Source: Celeribacter persicus (GTDB lineage: Bacteria > Pseudomonadota > Alphaproteobacteria > Rhodobacterales > Rhodobacteraceae). From it: a stretch of DNA of 64,000 bases. The DNA is taken from the NCBI RefSeq assembly GCF_003050785.1, contig NZ_QAOH01000001.1, forward strand, positions 372,001 through 436,000, in the 5' to 3' direction. The notes beneath the pieces were generated by a model. It did no database searches, was not told where the DNA came from, and saw nothing but the letters and a program-made list of their open reading frames with translations. Position 1 is the stretch's first letter; every line of letters starts with the position of its first letter. Both the position numbers and the translations under genes were made by a program. Shown in pieces: positions 45,744-54,292 of the stretch.

Positions 45744-46065
45744 AACGGCACTTCCTCTCAGAACGCGGTTCGTTCCTGACGAACTCAAGGGTCTTTGGGT
45801 GAGAATGCAGCGCCGTTGCTGCGGCCCCCGCGAGGGGGCTATGTCGGTCATATCGCGCCCTTGCGACATGCGAGCACTTGGCTCGTTGGGATAGAGCTTC
45901 TAGGACATTGCCCCCCTGTAACAAGATGGTTTCATGCAAAGCGGCCCGGTTTTCTTCGCAGCCGCAGAAATGTTTGCTTAATTTCTACGCAACCAGACAG
46001 GGGTTCATCACAAAAAAGGCAGGGTGAAAACGCCCCGCCTTTCCCAAACCTCGCCCGGAGTAATC
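45744..46065 (-). promoter_or_regulatory. nirB leader with terminator-like hairpin
   Basis: A gene-free 322-base leader on the nirB strand. In transcription order it has hairpin CGAGC/GCTCG (45871-45885), a hairpin with a six-base loop AAGGGC (45853-45866) and a strong GCCCCC/GGGGGC stem (45824-45839). Two small hairpins before a terminator-like stem recall leaders controlled by ANTAR antiterminators such as NasT. The hexaloop has A at position 1 and G at position 4, as that class needs. The first hairpin fits less well, so this is tentative. Confidence 0.4.
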
Positions 46066-47208
46066 TCAGCCGACCTGACGCCCATGCGACCAGACACCGC
46101 GAATCACCGGCATGCCCTCGATTCGCGCAATGCGCACCAGATCGGCGTGCAGCCCCGGTACAATCCGCCCGCGATCGTTGAGCCCCACCGCCTCCGCCGG
46201 ATTGGCCGTCACCGTCGCGATGGCGCGCGGCAGATCGTCCCAGAGATCGGCCAGCAGCATTGCAGAGGACATCAGCGCAGAAGGCACATAGTCCGAGGAC
46301 ACGATGTCCAGAAGCCCACGCTCCGCCAACTCATGCGCGGCCACATTGCCGGAATGCGAACCGCCACGGATCAGGTTCGGCGCCCCCATCATCGCAGCGA
46401 TACCGTGAAGTTTACAGGCCTGCGCCGCCTCCACCGTGGTCGGGAATTCCGCGACACGCACACCATGCTGACGCGACACCTCGACATGCTCCGCCGTGGT
46501 GTCGTCGTGCGAGGCCAGAACCGCGCCGTAACGCCTGGCCTCGGCCACAGCCACCGCTTCATGCCGCACCGCATAGGTGTCGCGCAGCTCATAGAGATGG
46601 TTCACATGATCGTCGAACTCCGCATTCGACATGCCGCGCTTTTTCTGCACGTAATCACGCAGCTTCTCGATGTCGCGAAACTGACGTTGCCCCGGCGTGT
46701 GATCCATGAGCGACACAAGACCCACGCGATCCTCCGACCCGAATTCCGCCATTTCGGCTTCGAGCGTCTCGGAACAGATCTCCGCACGAAGGTGCAGGAA
46801 GTGGCTGATCTTCAAGGCCCCGAGATCGCGCAGGTGCATCACCTCCCGCGACAGGTTGCGTGCGTATTTGCCATAGCCCGCATCACCGCGCGTATGAATG
46901 GACCCCACCCGCATCGCGTCGAACACGGTGGTGATGCCCACCGAGGCCAGTTCCGCATCATGAGCGAGGATCGCCGCCTGATGCGGCCAGTCGACCTTGG
47001 GGCGCGGCTCGATATGGCGTTCAAGATTGTCGGTGTGCAACTCAATGAGGCCGGGGATCACCATATCCCCACCCGCATCAATCGCACCCGGAATGGCCGT
47101 GCCGCCCGTGCTTACATCGGCGATCCTGCCATTCTCGATCCGCAGGCTGCCTTGGATCACCTCGGTCGGCAAAACGATCCTGGCATTGGTCAAAGTAAAG
47201 TCGGTCAT
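46066..47208 (-). CDS. phnM: PhnM, ribose-1-methylphosphonate-5-triphosphate diphosphatase
   Basis: A 380-residue amidohydrolase-fold protein of the PhnM family. It carries VIPGLIELHTDNLERHIEPRP (metal histidines), the SLMDHTPGQRQF motif, LASHDDTT and MGAPNLIRGGSHSGN. PhnM removes pyrophosphate from the phosphonate triphosphate formed by PhnGHIL. The ATG at 47208 is chosen, the upstream one being in the promoter region. It is divergent from the DUF1045 gene across a Pho-box-like repeat. A second PhnM-like gene lies at 55216. Confidence 0.94.
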   Translation of the reverse strand: MTDFTLTNARIVLPTEVIQGSLRIENGRIADVSTGGTAIPGAIDAGGDMVIPGLIELHTDNLERHIEPRPKVDWPHQAAILAHDAELASVGITTVFDAMRVGSIHTRGDAGYGKYARNLSREVMHLRDLGALKISHFLHLRAEICSETLEAEMAEFGSEDRVGLVSLMDHTPGQRQFRDIEKLRDYVQKKRGMSNAEFDDHVNHLYELRDTYAVRHEAVAVAEARRYGAVLASHDDTTAEHVEVSRQHGVRVAEFPTTVEAAQACKLHGIAAMMGAPNLIRGGSHSGNVAAHELAERGLLDIVSSDYVPSALMSSAMLLADLWDDLPRAIATVTANPAEAVGLNDRGRIVPGLHADLVRIARIEGMPVIRGVWSHGRQVG

Positions 47209-47247
47209 CACATCGTCCTTGTCAGAGGCGCATCCCTGCCCGATCAA

Positions 47248-47265
47248 TGTCACACGGATGTGACA
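47248..47265. promoter_or_regulatory. Pho-box-like inverted repeat between phnM and the DUF1045 gene
   Basis: TGTCACA, four bases, TGTGACA: perfect 7-bp arms, each close to the PhoB half-site CTGTCAC or its complement. It lies between two divergent phn genes. PhoB sites are direct repeats, so the symmetric layout is unusual. Confidence 0.4.
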
Positions 47266-47287
47266 GGGAGCGGATAGGACCAACGCC

Positions 47288-47971
47288 ATGGATGAATTCA
47301 AAAGATACGCGGTCTATTACGCTCCCGCGCCGGGGCCATTCGCCGAATTTTGCGCCCATTGGCTGGGCTGGGATGCATTCGAAGGCATCGAATTGCCGCA
47401 TCCGGTAATCGAGGGCCTGCCCGCGCCGGTCGCACAGATTACTGAAGCGCCCCGAAAATACGGATTTCATGGCACGCTGAAACCGCCGTTTCGCCTGACC
47501 GGTGCGCGCGAAGAGCTTATGGCCGATCTCGCGGCGTTTGCCGCCATGCATAAGCCCGTCGAGATGGAGGGGCTGGCACTCAGCCGGATCGGTGGTTTTC
47601 TGGCGCTCACGCCCGTGGGCGATCTGACGCCCTTGGAGTTTCTCGCCGGAGAGATCGTCGCCACGCTCGATCCGCATCGCGCGCAGCCCCCGGAGACCGA
47701 ACTGGCACGGCGTCGTTCGGCTGGGCTTTCGGAACGGCAGAACGCGCTTCTGACCCAGTGGGGTTACCCCTATGTGATGGAGGAATTCAAATTCCACCTC
47801 ACGCTGACCGGCAAGCTTTCGGTCGAGGATGCCGAAACAGTCAAAGCCGCCCTCGCCCCGGTGCTCGCGCCGCTCCTGCCACGGCCCTTCCGCATTGAGG
47901 ACCTGTGCCTGTTCGGCGAGGCGGAGGACGGGCGGTTTCATCTTTTGCACCGTTACACGCTTTCCGGCTGA
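47288..47971 (+). CDS. DUF1045 phosphonate-associated protein (2H phosphoesterase-like)
   Basis: A 227-residue protein of the phn-operon DUF1045 family, with the opening RYAVYYAPAPG. Two H-x-T-L motifs (FHGTLKPPF near residue 60 and FHLTLTG near 165) mark a 2H-phosphodiesterase fold. It is found almost only beside carbon-phosphorus lyase genes. It may hydrolyse a cyclic phosphate intermediate, as PhnP does in other bacteria; no phnP is seen here. That function is inferred. Its 3' end overlaps phnN on the other strand by 19 bases. Confidence 0.88.
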   Translation: MDEFKRYAVYYAPAPGPFAEFCAHWLGWDAFEGIELPHPVIEGLPAPVAQITEAPRKYGFHGTLKPPFRLTGAREELMADLAAFAAMHKPVEMEGLALSRIGGFLALTPVGDLTPLEFLAGEIVATLDPHRAQPPETELARRRSAGLSERQNALLTQWGYPYVMEEFKFHLTLTGKLSVEDAETVKAALAPVLAPLLPRPFRIEDLCLFGEAEDGRFHLLHRYTLSG

Positions 47972-48495
47972 AGCGCGGCGAGGAAGGCGTCTACCGCCTC
48001 CTCCAACGCCCCGTCATTGTTGATCCGCCGCACCGGCAGCCCCGGTGCAATGTCATAACCCGCACGCGCCAGACGTTTTTCAATCTCCGCCCGGCTCTCG
48101 CGCCCGCGCGCCGCGAGCCGTGTGACCAAAACCTCCGGCGAAGCCGTGATCAGAAGCACGCCCATATTGGGATAGAGCGCATAAGCCTCCGGCAGGATCG
48201 CGCGCGAGCCGTTGAACAACACGTCGCGCCCTTCGTTCAGCGCCCGGTCGATGGAAGTCGGCACACCGTATTTCAGCCCATGCGCCTCCCAATGAAGCGC
48301 GAATTCCCCGGCCTCCAGACGCCGGTCGAATTCCTCGACCGTGACACCTTCGAAATCCTCGCCCCCCGCCTCGGTCGGGCGGGTGATCACGCGTTTTGCC
48401 ACGGCGAGGTCCCGACGCCGCTCCAGCGCCGCCGCGATCAGCGTGTCCTTGCCCACCCCCGAGGGCCCGACCACGGCGTAAAGCCGCCCGACCAT
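47953..48495 (-). CDS. phnN: ribose 1,5-bisphosphate phosphokinase PhnN
   Basis: A 180-residue guanylate-kinase-like P-loop kinase. Walker A is VVGPSGVGKDT near residue 8, followed by the RVITRP motif and a lid region with LITASPEVLVTRLAARGRES. It makes PRPP from ribose 1,5-bisphosphate, the product left after C-P cleavage. It is the last gene of the minus-strand lyase operon, three bases after phnL. Confidence 0.93.
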   Translation of the reverse strand: MVGRLYAVVGPSGVGKDTLIAAALERRRDLAVAKRVITRPTEAGGEDFEGVTVEEFDRRLEAGEFALHWEAHGLKYGVPTSIDRALNEGRDVLFNGSRAILPEAYALYPNMGVLLITASPEVLVTRLAARGRESRAEIEKRLARAGYDIAPGLPVRRINNDGALEEAVDAFLAALQPESV

Positions 48496-48498
48496 CGC

Positions 48499-49203
48499 TC
48501 AGGCCGCCTTTGCAGGGGTGAAGGCGGAAACGTCAATCTCCCGATCCGCCACTCGCTCCCGCGCGAGCGCATCGTGGAAGATGCCGATGATCGCCGCCCC
48601 GCGCGCCTTGGCTTCCTCAATGAGAGAAAGGACGGTTTCGCGGTTGGTGGCGTCCAAGGAGGCCGTGGGTTCATCCAAAAGCATCGCCGGATACTCATGC
48701 GCAAAACCGCGTGCGATGTTCACACGTTGTTGCTCCCCGCCCGAAAACGTTGTCGGCGACAGGCCCCAGAGCGTTTCGGGGATATTCAGCCGGGACAAAA
48801 GATCGCGCGCCTTGGCGAAGGCCGTCTCCCTATCGACGCCAACGGTCAGGAGAGGCTCCGCCACCACCTCGATCGTCGGCACACGCGGCACAACGCGCAG
48901 GAATTGCGAGACATAGCCCAAAGTGGCGCGACGCAGCGCGATGATCTCGCGCGGCTCCGCATTGGCGACATCTGTATCCCCGACCCAGATATGCCCCGAC
49001 TCTGAGAGGTAATTGCCATAAATCATCCGCATCAGCGTCGATTTCCCGGCACCGGAATTGCCGGTGAGCGCCACACATTCGCCGGGCATGACATCAAACG
49101 TCGCCCCCTGCATGACGGGGATCACTGCGCTGCCCTGATTGTGCAGGGTGAAGGATTTCGAAACGTCTTCAATACGGATCACAGGGGGCAGCGTTTGGGT
49201 CAT
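48499..49203 (-). CDS. phnL: PhnL, ABC-type ATPase of the C-P lyase system
   Basis: A 234-residue ABC ATPase-like protein with Walker A TGNSGAGKST, signature FSGGEQQR and Walker B MLLDEPTASLD. PhnL is not a transporter subunit. It binds with PhnK to the PhnGHIJ core and is needed for forming the activated phosphonate. ATG at 49203 is preferred to an upstream in-frame start. Unusually, a corA gene separates it from phnK. Confidence 0.93.
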   Translation of the reverse strand: MTQTLPPVIRIEDVSKSFTLHNQGSAVIPVMQGATFDVMPGECVALTGNSGAGKSTLMRMIYGNYLSESGHIWVGDTDVANAEPREIIALRRATLGYVSQFLRVVPRVPTIEVVAEPLLTVGVDRETAFAKARDLLSRLNIPETLWGLSPTTFSGGEQQRVNIARGFAHEYPAMLLDEPTASLDATNRETVLSLIEEAKARGAAIIGIFHDALARERVADREIDVSAFTPAKAA

Positions 49204-49207
49204 GGGA

Positions 49208-50167
49208 TTACAGCCAGTTTTTCCATTTCGAGAGAAGATAAGTGCCAAGCGCCGATCCGAGCATCAGTGCGGTGGCGATCAGATAACCATGCGGCCGGTC
49301 GAGGCCGGGGATGAAGGGAAAGTTCATACCATAAACCGACGCCACCAACGTGGGCGGCAGGAACAACACCGCCACGACCGACAGGACGCGGCTGGTGTCG
49401 CTTTGTTCGAGATTGATGAGACCCAGCGTCACATCGGTAAGCTGCGCGATCCGGCCCGAGAGGAAATCGCCATGCACCGTGAGCGCCTGACAATCTTTGA
49501 CCTGCGCCTTTAGGATGCCGTTCAGCACCTTGTCCTTGTCCTTGTCATCGACCAGACCGAGCCCGAAGCTCGACAAAGCACGTTCGACGGTCAGAAGCGC
49601 ATGACGGTATTTCGCCACCTGCTCGCTTTGCTTTCCCAGCGCGCGCAAAGCATCGGCCAACTCGTCGCCGCGCGGTTCCGGGTCGCGAAAGGCGATATGC
49701 GACTGCTGATCGAGCGCCACGCCCACGCCCTCCAACAGGTCGGCGATGCGAGCAATGATCTCTTCGATCAGGCTCAGAAACACCCTGCGGCGCCCGGCAT
49801 AGCCCGCGCTCGACTGCGCCGCATGCGCGGCAAAAGTCTCGAACGGGCGCGGCGTGTGATAACGCACGGAGAACAGCCGCTCCGGCGTGATCAGGAAAGC
49901 AACGGGACCGAAGGACGGCTCTTTGTTGCGGTCGAGCCCCGGCAAGACGGTGGTCAACACCTCGGTGTCGCCATCGCGATAAAGCCGGTTCGAGACCTCA
50001 ATCTCCTGCATATCCGCGAGCGTCGGCACGGAAATGCCAAGCGCCTCGACCGCTTCGACCTGCGCGGGTTGCGGGCTGAGCAAATCAATCCACAACGCCT
50101 CGGAAAGGTCGCCGTCCACGGGCAATCTCTCAAGACCTGTCTCAGTGGGCCGATAGGCGAAAATCAT
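49208..50167 (-). CDS. corA: CorA-family magnesium/divalent metal channel inside the phn operon
   Basis: A 319-residue CorA protein. It has a large cytoplasmic alpha/beta and helical region (1-255), a penultimate membrane helix ending in the signature YGMNF, and a last helix (YLIATALMLGSALGTYLL) with a basic tail. It should carry magnesium or a similar divalent ion. It sits with only four bases after phnL's start region and three bases before phnK's end, so it is co-transcribed with the C-P lyase genes. CorA is not part of known C-P lyase operons. Confidence 0.93.
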   Translation of the reverse strand: MIFAYRPTETGLERLPVDGDLSEALWIDLLSPQPAQVEAVEALGISVPTLADMQEIEVSNRLYRDGDTEVLTTVLPGLDRNKEPSFGPVAFLITPERLFSVRYHTPRPFETFAAHAAQSSAGYAGRRRVFLSLIEEIIARIADLLEGVGVALDQQSHIAFRDPEPRGDELADALRALGKQSEQVAKYRHALLTVERALSSFGLGLVDDKDKDKVLNGILKAQVKDCQALTVHGDFLSGRIAQLTDVTLGLINLEQSDTSRVLSVVAVLFLPPTLVASVYGMNFPFIPGLDRPHGYLIATALMLGSALGTYLLSKWKNWL

Positions 50168-50170
50168 GTC

Positions 50171-50947
50171 TCAGACCTGCAAAACAGAGGAGACAAGAAG
50201 CTGGGTATAGGCATGTTGCGGATCATCGAGCACCTGATCGGTAAGGCCATGTTCGACGACGTGGCCTGATTTCATCACCATCAGACGATCCGCCAAAAGC
50301 CGCACCACGGCAAGGTCATGGGTGACGATGATCGCCGACAATCCCATTTCCCGCACCAACCCGCGCAACAGGTCCAGAAGCCGCGCCTGCACCGACACGT
50401 CCAGCCCGCCCGTCGGTTCGTCCATGAAGACAAGCCGCGGCCCGGTCACGAGGTTCCGCGCAATTTGCAGGCGTTGCTGCATCCCGCCCGAGAAGGCCGA
50501 GGGTTTGTCATCCACCCGATCCTCGTTGATCTCGACCCTGCCCAGCCAGTCAATCGCCTGACTGCGGATATTGCCGTAATGCCGCGCGCCAACCGCCATC
50601 AAACGCTCGCCCACGTTGCCACCTGCCGAAACGCCCATGCGCAGCCCGTCGCGGGCATGTTGGTGGACAAAGGCCCAATCCGTGCGCGACAGCATCCGGC
50701 GTTCGGGTTCGGACATGGTGAGAGTGTCGACCATGCCACGATCGCGTGTGTCGAAGAGAACCTGCCCACTGTCGGGCGGCAAATGCCCCGCCATGCAATT
50801 CAACAGTGTCGATTTTCCGGAACCGGATTCGCCCACGATGCCCATCACCTCACCGGGGTAGAGATCGAAACTCACATCGGTGCAGCCGATCCGCCCGCCG
50901 TAGGTTTTGCGGATGTCTTTAACGGAAAGAAGCGGTTGAGTGGTCAT
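50171..50947 (-). CDS. phnK: PhnK, ABC-type ATPase of the C-P lyase complex
   Basis: A 258-residue ABC ATPase-like protein with Walker A GESGSGKST, signature FSGGMQQR and Walker B LVFMDEPTGGLD. It lacks a partner permease. In E. coli PhnK docks on PhnJ and, with PhnL, opens the core complex. The start ATG overlaps the phnJ stop (ATGA). Confidence 0.94.
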   Translation of the reverse strand: MTTQPLLSVKDIRKTYGGRIGCTDVSFDLYPGEVMGIVGESGSGKSTLLNCMAGHLPPDSGQVLFDTRDRGMVDTLTMSEPERRMLSRTDWAFVHQHARDGLRMGVSAGGNVGERLMAVGARHYGNIRSQAIDWLGRVEINEDRVDDKPSAFSGGMQQRLQIARNLVTGPRLVFMDEPTGGLDVSVQARLLDLLRGLVREMGLSAIIVTHDLAVVRLLADRLMVMKSGHVVEHGLTDQVLDDPQHAYTQLLVSSVLQV

Positions 50948-51804
50948 TCTGCGGCCTCTGGAGATAGTCGCCCGCGATGGCCCATGGCCTGCCGCTCGGC
51001 GCAATAATCGGTGTCGGAACAGACGAACATCCGCCCGCCCTCGTCGTCGATGATCACCTCATCGAGATAGGTGTGCTCCGCCCCGCACAGATCGCAGGGA
51101 TGGTTGGCCTTCGAGGCCTCGAACGGGTGATCTTCGAAATCGAGACTCACGACCTTGGTATAGGGCGGCACGGCGTAAATCCGTTGCTCGCGCCCTGCGC
51201 CAAAGAGTTGGATCGCCGCCATTTCCATCTTTGGATTGTCGAATTTCGGAATCGGCGACGGGTCCATGACATAGCGCCCCTCGACCTTGACCGGATAGGC
51301 GTAAGACGTGGCGATATGGCCGTGTTTCGCGATGTCCTCGTAAAGCTTCACATGCATCAGCCCGTATTCTTCGAGCGCGTGCATCTTGCGCGTCTCGGTT
51401 TCGCGTGGTTCCAGAAAACGCAGCGGTTCGGGAATGGGCACCTGATAGACGAGTATTTGCCCTTCGGTCAGCGGCTCCTCGGGGATGCGGTGGCGGGTCT
51501 GAATGACCGTCGCCTCGCGCGTTTTCTCGGTCACGGCAATATCTGCCGTCTTCTCGAAAAACTTGCGGATCGAGACGGCATTGGTCGTATCATCCGCACC
51601 TTGGTCGATCACCTTGAGCACATCCTCCGGCATGAGACAGGCCGCCGAGACCTGAACCCCGCCAGTCCCCCAGCCATAAGGCATCGGCATTTCGCGCGAG
51701 GCAAACGGGACCTGATAGCCCGGCACGGCAATGCCTTTGAGGATCGCGCGGCGGATCATCCGTTTGGTTTGCTCGTCGAGATAGGCGAAGTTATAGTCAG
51801 ACAT
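50944..51804 (-). CDS. phnJ: PhnJ, radical-SAM carbon-phosphorus lyase
   Basis: A 286-residue PhnJ, the enzyme that cleaves the C-P bond with S-adenosylmethionine. The four cysteines of the non-canonical cluster site lie near the C-terminus in HPCDLCGAEH and FVCSDTDYC. The N-terminal DYNFAYLDEQTKRMIRRA and PYGWGTGGVQVSAA segments are family hallmarks. About 300 bases separate it from phnI, whereas the other lyase genes are nearly contiguous. Confidence 0.97.
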   Translation of the reverse strand: MSDYNFAYLDEQTKRMIRRAILKGIAVPGYQVPFASREMPMPYGWGTGGVQVSAACLMPEDVLKVIDQGADDTTNAVSIRKFFEKTADIAVTEKTREATVIQTRHRIPEEPLTEGQILVYQVPIPEPLRFLEPRETETRKMHALEEYGLMHVKLYEDIAKHGHIATSYAYPVKVEGRYVMDPSPIPKFDNPKMEMAAIQLFGAGREQRIYAVPPYTKVVSLDFEDHPFEASKANHPCDLCGAEHTYLDEVIIDDEGGRMFVCSDTDYCAERQAMGHRGRLSPEAAE

Positions 51805-51862
51805 AGGCGCCCCCCAAACGCGAAGCCGCGCACTGCATGTAGTTCTGTTTACGGTGTATTTT

Positions 51863-52108
51863 ATGAACGACCTTCCAGACCCACTTGTCTGTCAGGACAC
51901 TAAAATTCTCAGTCAGTTCATGTGCGAGCAAATTTACGCGCATCCGAACCTTTTCGTACTGTTGACGGGGTTGGTCTTTGGCATCATCGGGCTGATCTTT
52001 CATAATGCCAGCCACATACCCAAGTCCCATAACTCGATGTCCGGAGATTCCGGCAGCCACAGCAGTACAGGCTTTGATGGGTTTGATGGTGGAGGCGGTT
52101 TGGACTGA
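51863..52108 (+). CDS. possible small single-helix membrane protein antisense to the phn operon
   Basis: An 81-codon frame in the gap between phnI and phnJ, on the opposite strand. The product would have a polar N-terminus, one hydrophobic helix (NLFVLLTGLVFGIIGLIF) and a serine/glycine/aspartate-rich tail ending GGGGLD, a layout common in small envelope proteins. The gap is lower in GC than the phn genes. No good Shine-Dalgarno is seen, and a competing minus-strand frame covers the same bases. I do not recognise a family. Confidence 0.4.
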   Translation: MNDLPDPLVCQDTKILSQFMCEQIYAHPNLFVLLTGLVFGIIGLIFHNASHIPKSHNSMSGDSGSHSSTGFDGFDGGGGLD

Positions 52109-52110
52109 AA

Positions 52111-53199
52111 TCATTCTGCCGCCTCCTGCACACTTTCCGCCGCGATTTCCGCGCGCATTTTGCGAACCAGTTCCATCTCGGACTGAAAATCCACATAGTG
52201 TGGCAATTTGATATGTTCTAGGAAACCGGTCGCCTGAATGTTGTCACAATGATACAGGACGAATTCCTCGTCATGTGCGGGGGAGTTCGAGACCTCGACG
52301 CCCAATTCCTTGCTGCGCAGCGAACGATCCACCAAAGCCATGGAAATCGCCTTGCGCTCGGTCTGCCCGAAGGTCAGCCCATAGCCCCGCGTGAACTGTG
52401 GTGGCTCCACTTTCGAGCCCGCGAATTTGTTCACCGTCTCGCATTCGGTCAGTTCGACCTCGCCGACCTCGATGGCAAAACCCAGCTCGGGAATGTCCAT
52501 CTCGACCGCCACCTTGCCGATGCGCAACTCGCCCACAAAGGCATGGCTGTTGCCGTAACCACGTTGCGTCGAGTAGGCCATGGAGAGGATGAAACCTTCA
52601 TCACCCCGCGTCAGCGCCTGCAAACGTAGCGCCCGGTTGGCCGGTAACTCCAGAGGTTCGCGGGTCAAATCCGGCGGTGTCTCGTCGCCCTCCACCTCGG
52701 TCTGGATCAGGCCTTCTTTGTTGAGGAAGGAGGTCACATGCGGGGTCGGTTCGATACGCGGATCGGCCTCGGCGGCTTCCGGCACCTCGCCCTCCGCCAT
52801 GAGTTTGAAGTCCAGCAAACGGTGCGTGTAATCGAAAGTCGGCCCCAAAACCTGCCCGCCCGGCACGTCCTTGAACGTCGCGGACACACGCCGGTCACAA
52901 GCCATCTTGTCGGTCTCGACCGGATGCGAATGGCCGATGCGCGGCAGGGTCGTGCGATACGCCCGCATCAGGAAAATCGCCTCGATCAGATCGCCACGCG
53001 CTTGCTTGATCGCCAAAGCCGCCAGATCGGGATCGTACAAGGACCCTTCGGTCATCACCCGATTGACCGCCAGCGCCAACTGTTCGCGAATTTGTGCCAC
53101 GGTAAGCTCCGCGACCGATGTGTCGCCCCTGCGTTCTTCGGCCAGCCAGGCATGGGCATTGTCGATGGCGCGTTCTCCGCCTTTGACAGCAACATACAT
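52111..53199 (-). CDS. phnI: PhnI, C-P lyase core subunit
   Basis: A 362-residue PhnI with the family start MYVAVKGGERAIDNAHAWL, the LMRAYRTTLPRI segment and AYSTQRGYGNSHAFVGE. It acts with PhnG, PhnH and PhnL to replace adenine of ATP by the phosphonate and has nucleosidase activity alone. It starts on the phnH stop codon. The usual ATGA coupling to phnJ is broken by the 300-base gap. Confidence 0.96.
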   Translation of the reverse strand: MYVAVKGGERAIDNAHAWLAEERRGDTSVAELTVAQIREQLALAVNRVMTEGSLYDPDLAALAIKQARGDLIEAIFLMRAYRTTLPRIGHSHPVETDKMACDRRVSATFKDVPGGQVLGPTFDYTHRLLDFKLMAEGEVPEAAEADPRIEPTPHVTSFLNKEGLIQTEVEGDETPPDLTREPLELPANRALRLQALTRGDEGFILSMAYSTQRGYGNSHAFVGELRIGKVAVEMDIPELGFAIEVGEVELTECETVNKFAGSKVEPPQFTRGYGLTFGQTERKAISMALVDRSLRSKELGVEVSNSPAHDEEFVLYHCDNIQATGFLEHIKLPHYVDFQSEMELVRKMRAEIAAESVQEAAE

Positions 53200-53807
53200 C
53201 AGTCGGCCTCCATCTCTGCGCCCGTTTCGGGCGACACTGTTGTCGAACGCGGCAAGCCAGCAATCTGCGTGCCCGAGGTAAAATAGAAATCAAGCCCCAG
53301 CGGAAAAAGCGCGGCGTTCATCTGAAACGGTTCCAACGCGGGCAAGGTCAGGCTCGCTGTGGTTTCGATCCCCGGCCCCGTGAGTCGCATTCCGTCCTGA
53401 CTGAGCCGCTCCATCTCAACGATCAGCGTCGTCGAGCGGTCGGGATATTCTGCCGTGCCAATCGGGAAAGCCGTCACCGGCTGCAACGCCGCCCAAGTGC
53501 CAAGCGCGAACATCGCCTTGGCCGGCCCGACGATGGGCGCACCGATTTGAAAAGCGATCCAGTCGCGGATTGCAGGTGTGTCATGCGCCCCCATCAGACA
53601 GAGTGGCGTTTCCGGATCGCAGAGCGTCAGCAGCAGACTTGCCGCCGCCTCGGAGACCGGTGCAGGCGCTTTGCCACCCTTGATCTCGTGGATCGAGCCG
53701 GGGCGCGCAAGCGCTTCCAGAGCCGCCCGAAACGCGCGGGCGGCATCTTGCGGCGGGGCCTCGAAAGCGCCGATCAGGCTTTGTTCACTCATCTGTCTTT
53801 CCGGCAT
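53199..53807 (-). CDS. phnH: PhnH, C-P lyase core subunit
   Basis: A 202-residue PhnH with the FRAALEALARPGSIHEI opening and the LLLTLCDPETPLCL segment. It is a structural partner in the PhnGHIJ complex. The first ATG overlaps the phnG stop by one base and has GGGGAAG upstream. A second ATG five codons later with GGAAAG is an alternative start. Confidence 0.94.
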   Translation of the reverse strand: MPERQMSEQSLIGAFEAPPQDAARAFRAALEALARPGSIHEIKGGKAPAPVSEAAASLLLTLCDPETPLCLMGAHDTPAIRDWIAFQIGAPIVGPAKAMFALGTWAALQPVTAFPIGTAEYPDRSTTLIVEMERLSQDGMRLTGPGIETTASLTLPALEPFQMNAALFPLGLDFYFTSGTQIAGLPRSTTVSPETGAEMEAD

Positions 53808-54274
53808 CAGTCTTCCCCTCTCACCATGGTGAAGAAATCGACTTTCGTCGCTGCGGCTTTCGCGGCGCGGGCGGTGCGCAGCGCAACCTGAGCCTCTTCC
53901 AACGGCACCAGAACCGCGTCACGCAACTCATCGGCGCGTGGCCCCTGCATCAGCGCATCGACCAGCGCGGCCTGCTCTGCCTGCTGCTTGTCGCGCCCCT
54001 GCACATAACCGTGCCCGACTTCACCCGTCTCAAGGCGCAGCGAACAGCGCGCGACCGTCATCTCGCCGAGATTGAACGGCGCGCCCGTCCCGCCCATGCG
54101 CCCTCGCACCATGACACCGCCCACTTCGGGACGACGCAGCCAGTCGAAGGACGGAAGGGCCGGCACCGCACCAAGGCACTCAGCCAGATGTGCGGCATCG
54201 GATTTGGCCAAAAGCCCCATCCATGCCCTGCGCGCCTCTTGTTCGGGGGAGAGTGCCGCCTCAGCTTTGCCCAT
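53807..54274 (-). CDS. phnG: PhnG, C-P lyase core subunit
   Basis: A 155-residue PhnG with RRAWMGLLAKSDAAHL, the PEVGGVMVRGRMGGTGAPFNLGE core and ARCSLRLETGEVGHGYVQGR. It is the first gene of the lyase operon, which runs G, H, I, gap, J, K, corA, L, N. ATG at 54274 with AAAGG eight bases upstream is preferred over a GTG three codons earlier. It is divergent from phnF. Confidence 0.95.
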   Translation of the reverse strand: MGKAEAALSPEQEARRAWMGLLAKSDAAHLAECLGAVPALPSFDWLRRPEVGGVMVRGRMGGTGAPFNLGEMTVARCSLRLETGEVGHGYVQGRDKQQAEQAALVDALMQGPRADELRDAVLVPLEEAQVALRTARAAKAAATKVDFFTMVRGED

Positions 54275-54292
54275 CGCCGCCACCTTTCTTGA

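Noticed and set aside
46024-47277. 417-codon plus-strand frame opposite phnM
   Set aside because: It is antisense to a gene with clear PhnM motifs; histidine/arginine-rich shadow sequence.
51797-52114. 105-codon minus-strand frame between phnI and phnJ
   Set aside because: It would sit in the operon direction but has no family character and runs into the phnJ start. The plus-strand frame has a more protein-like layout. Neither is certain.
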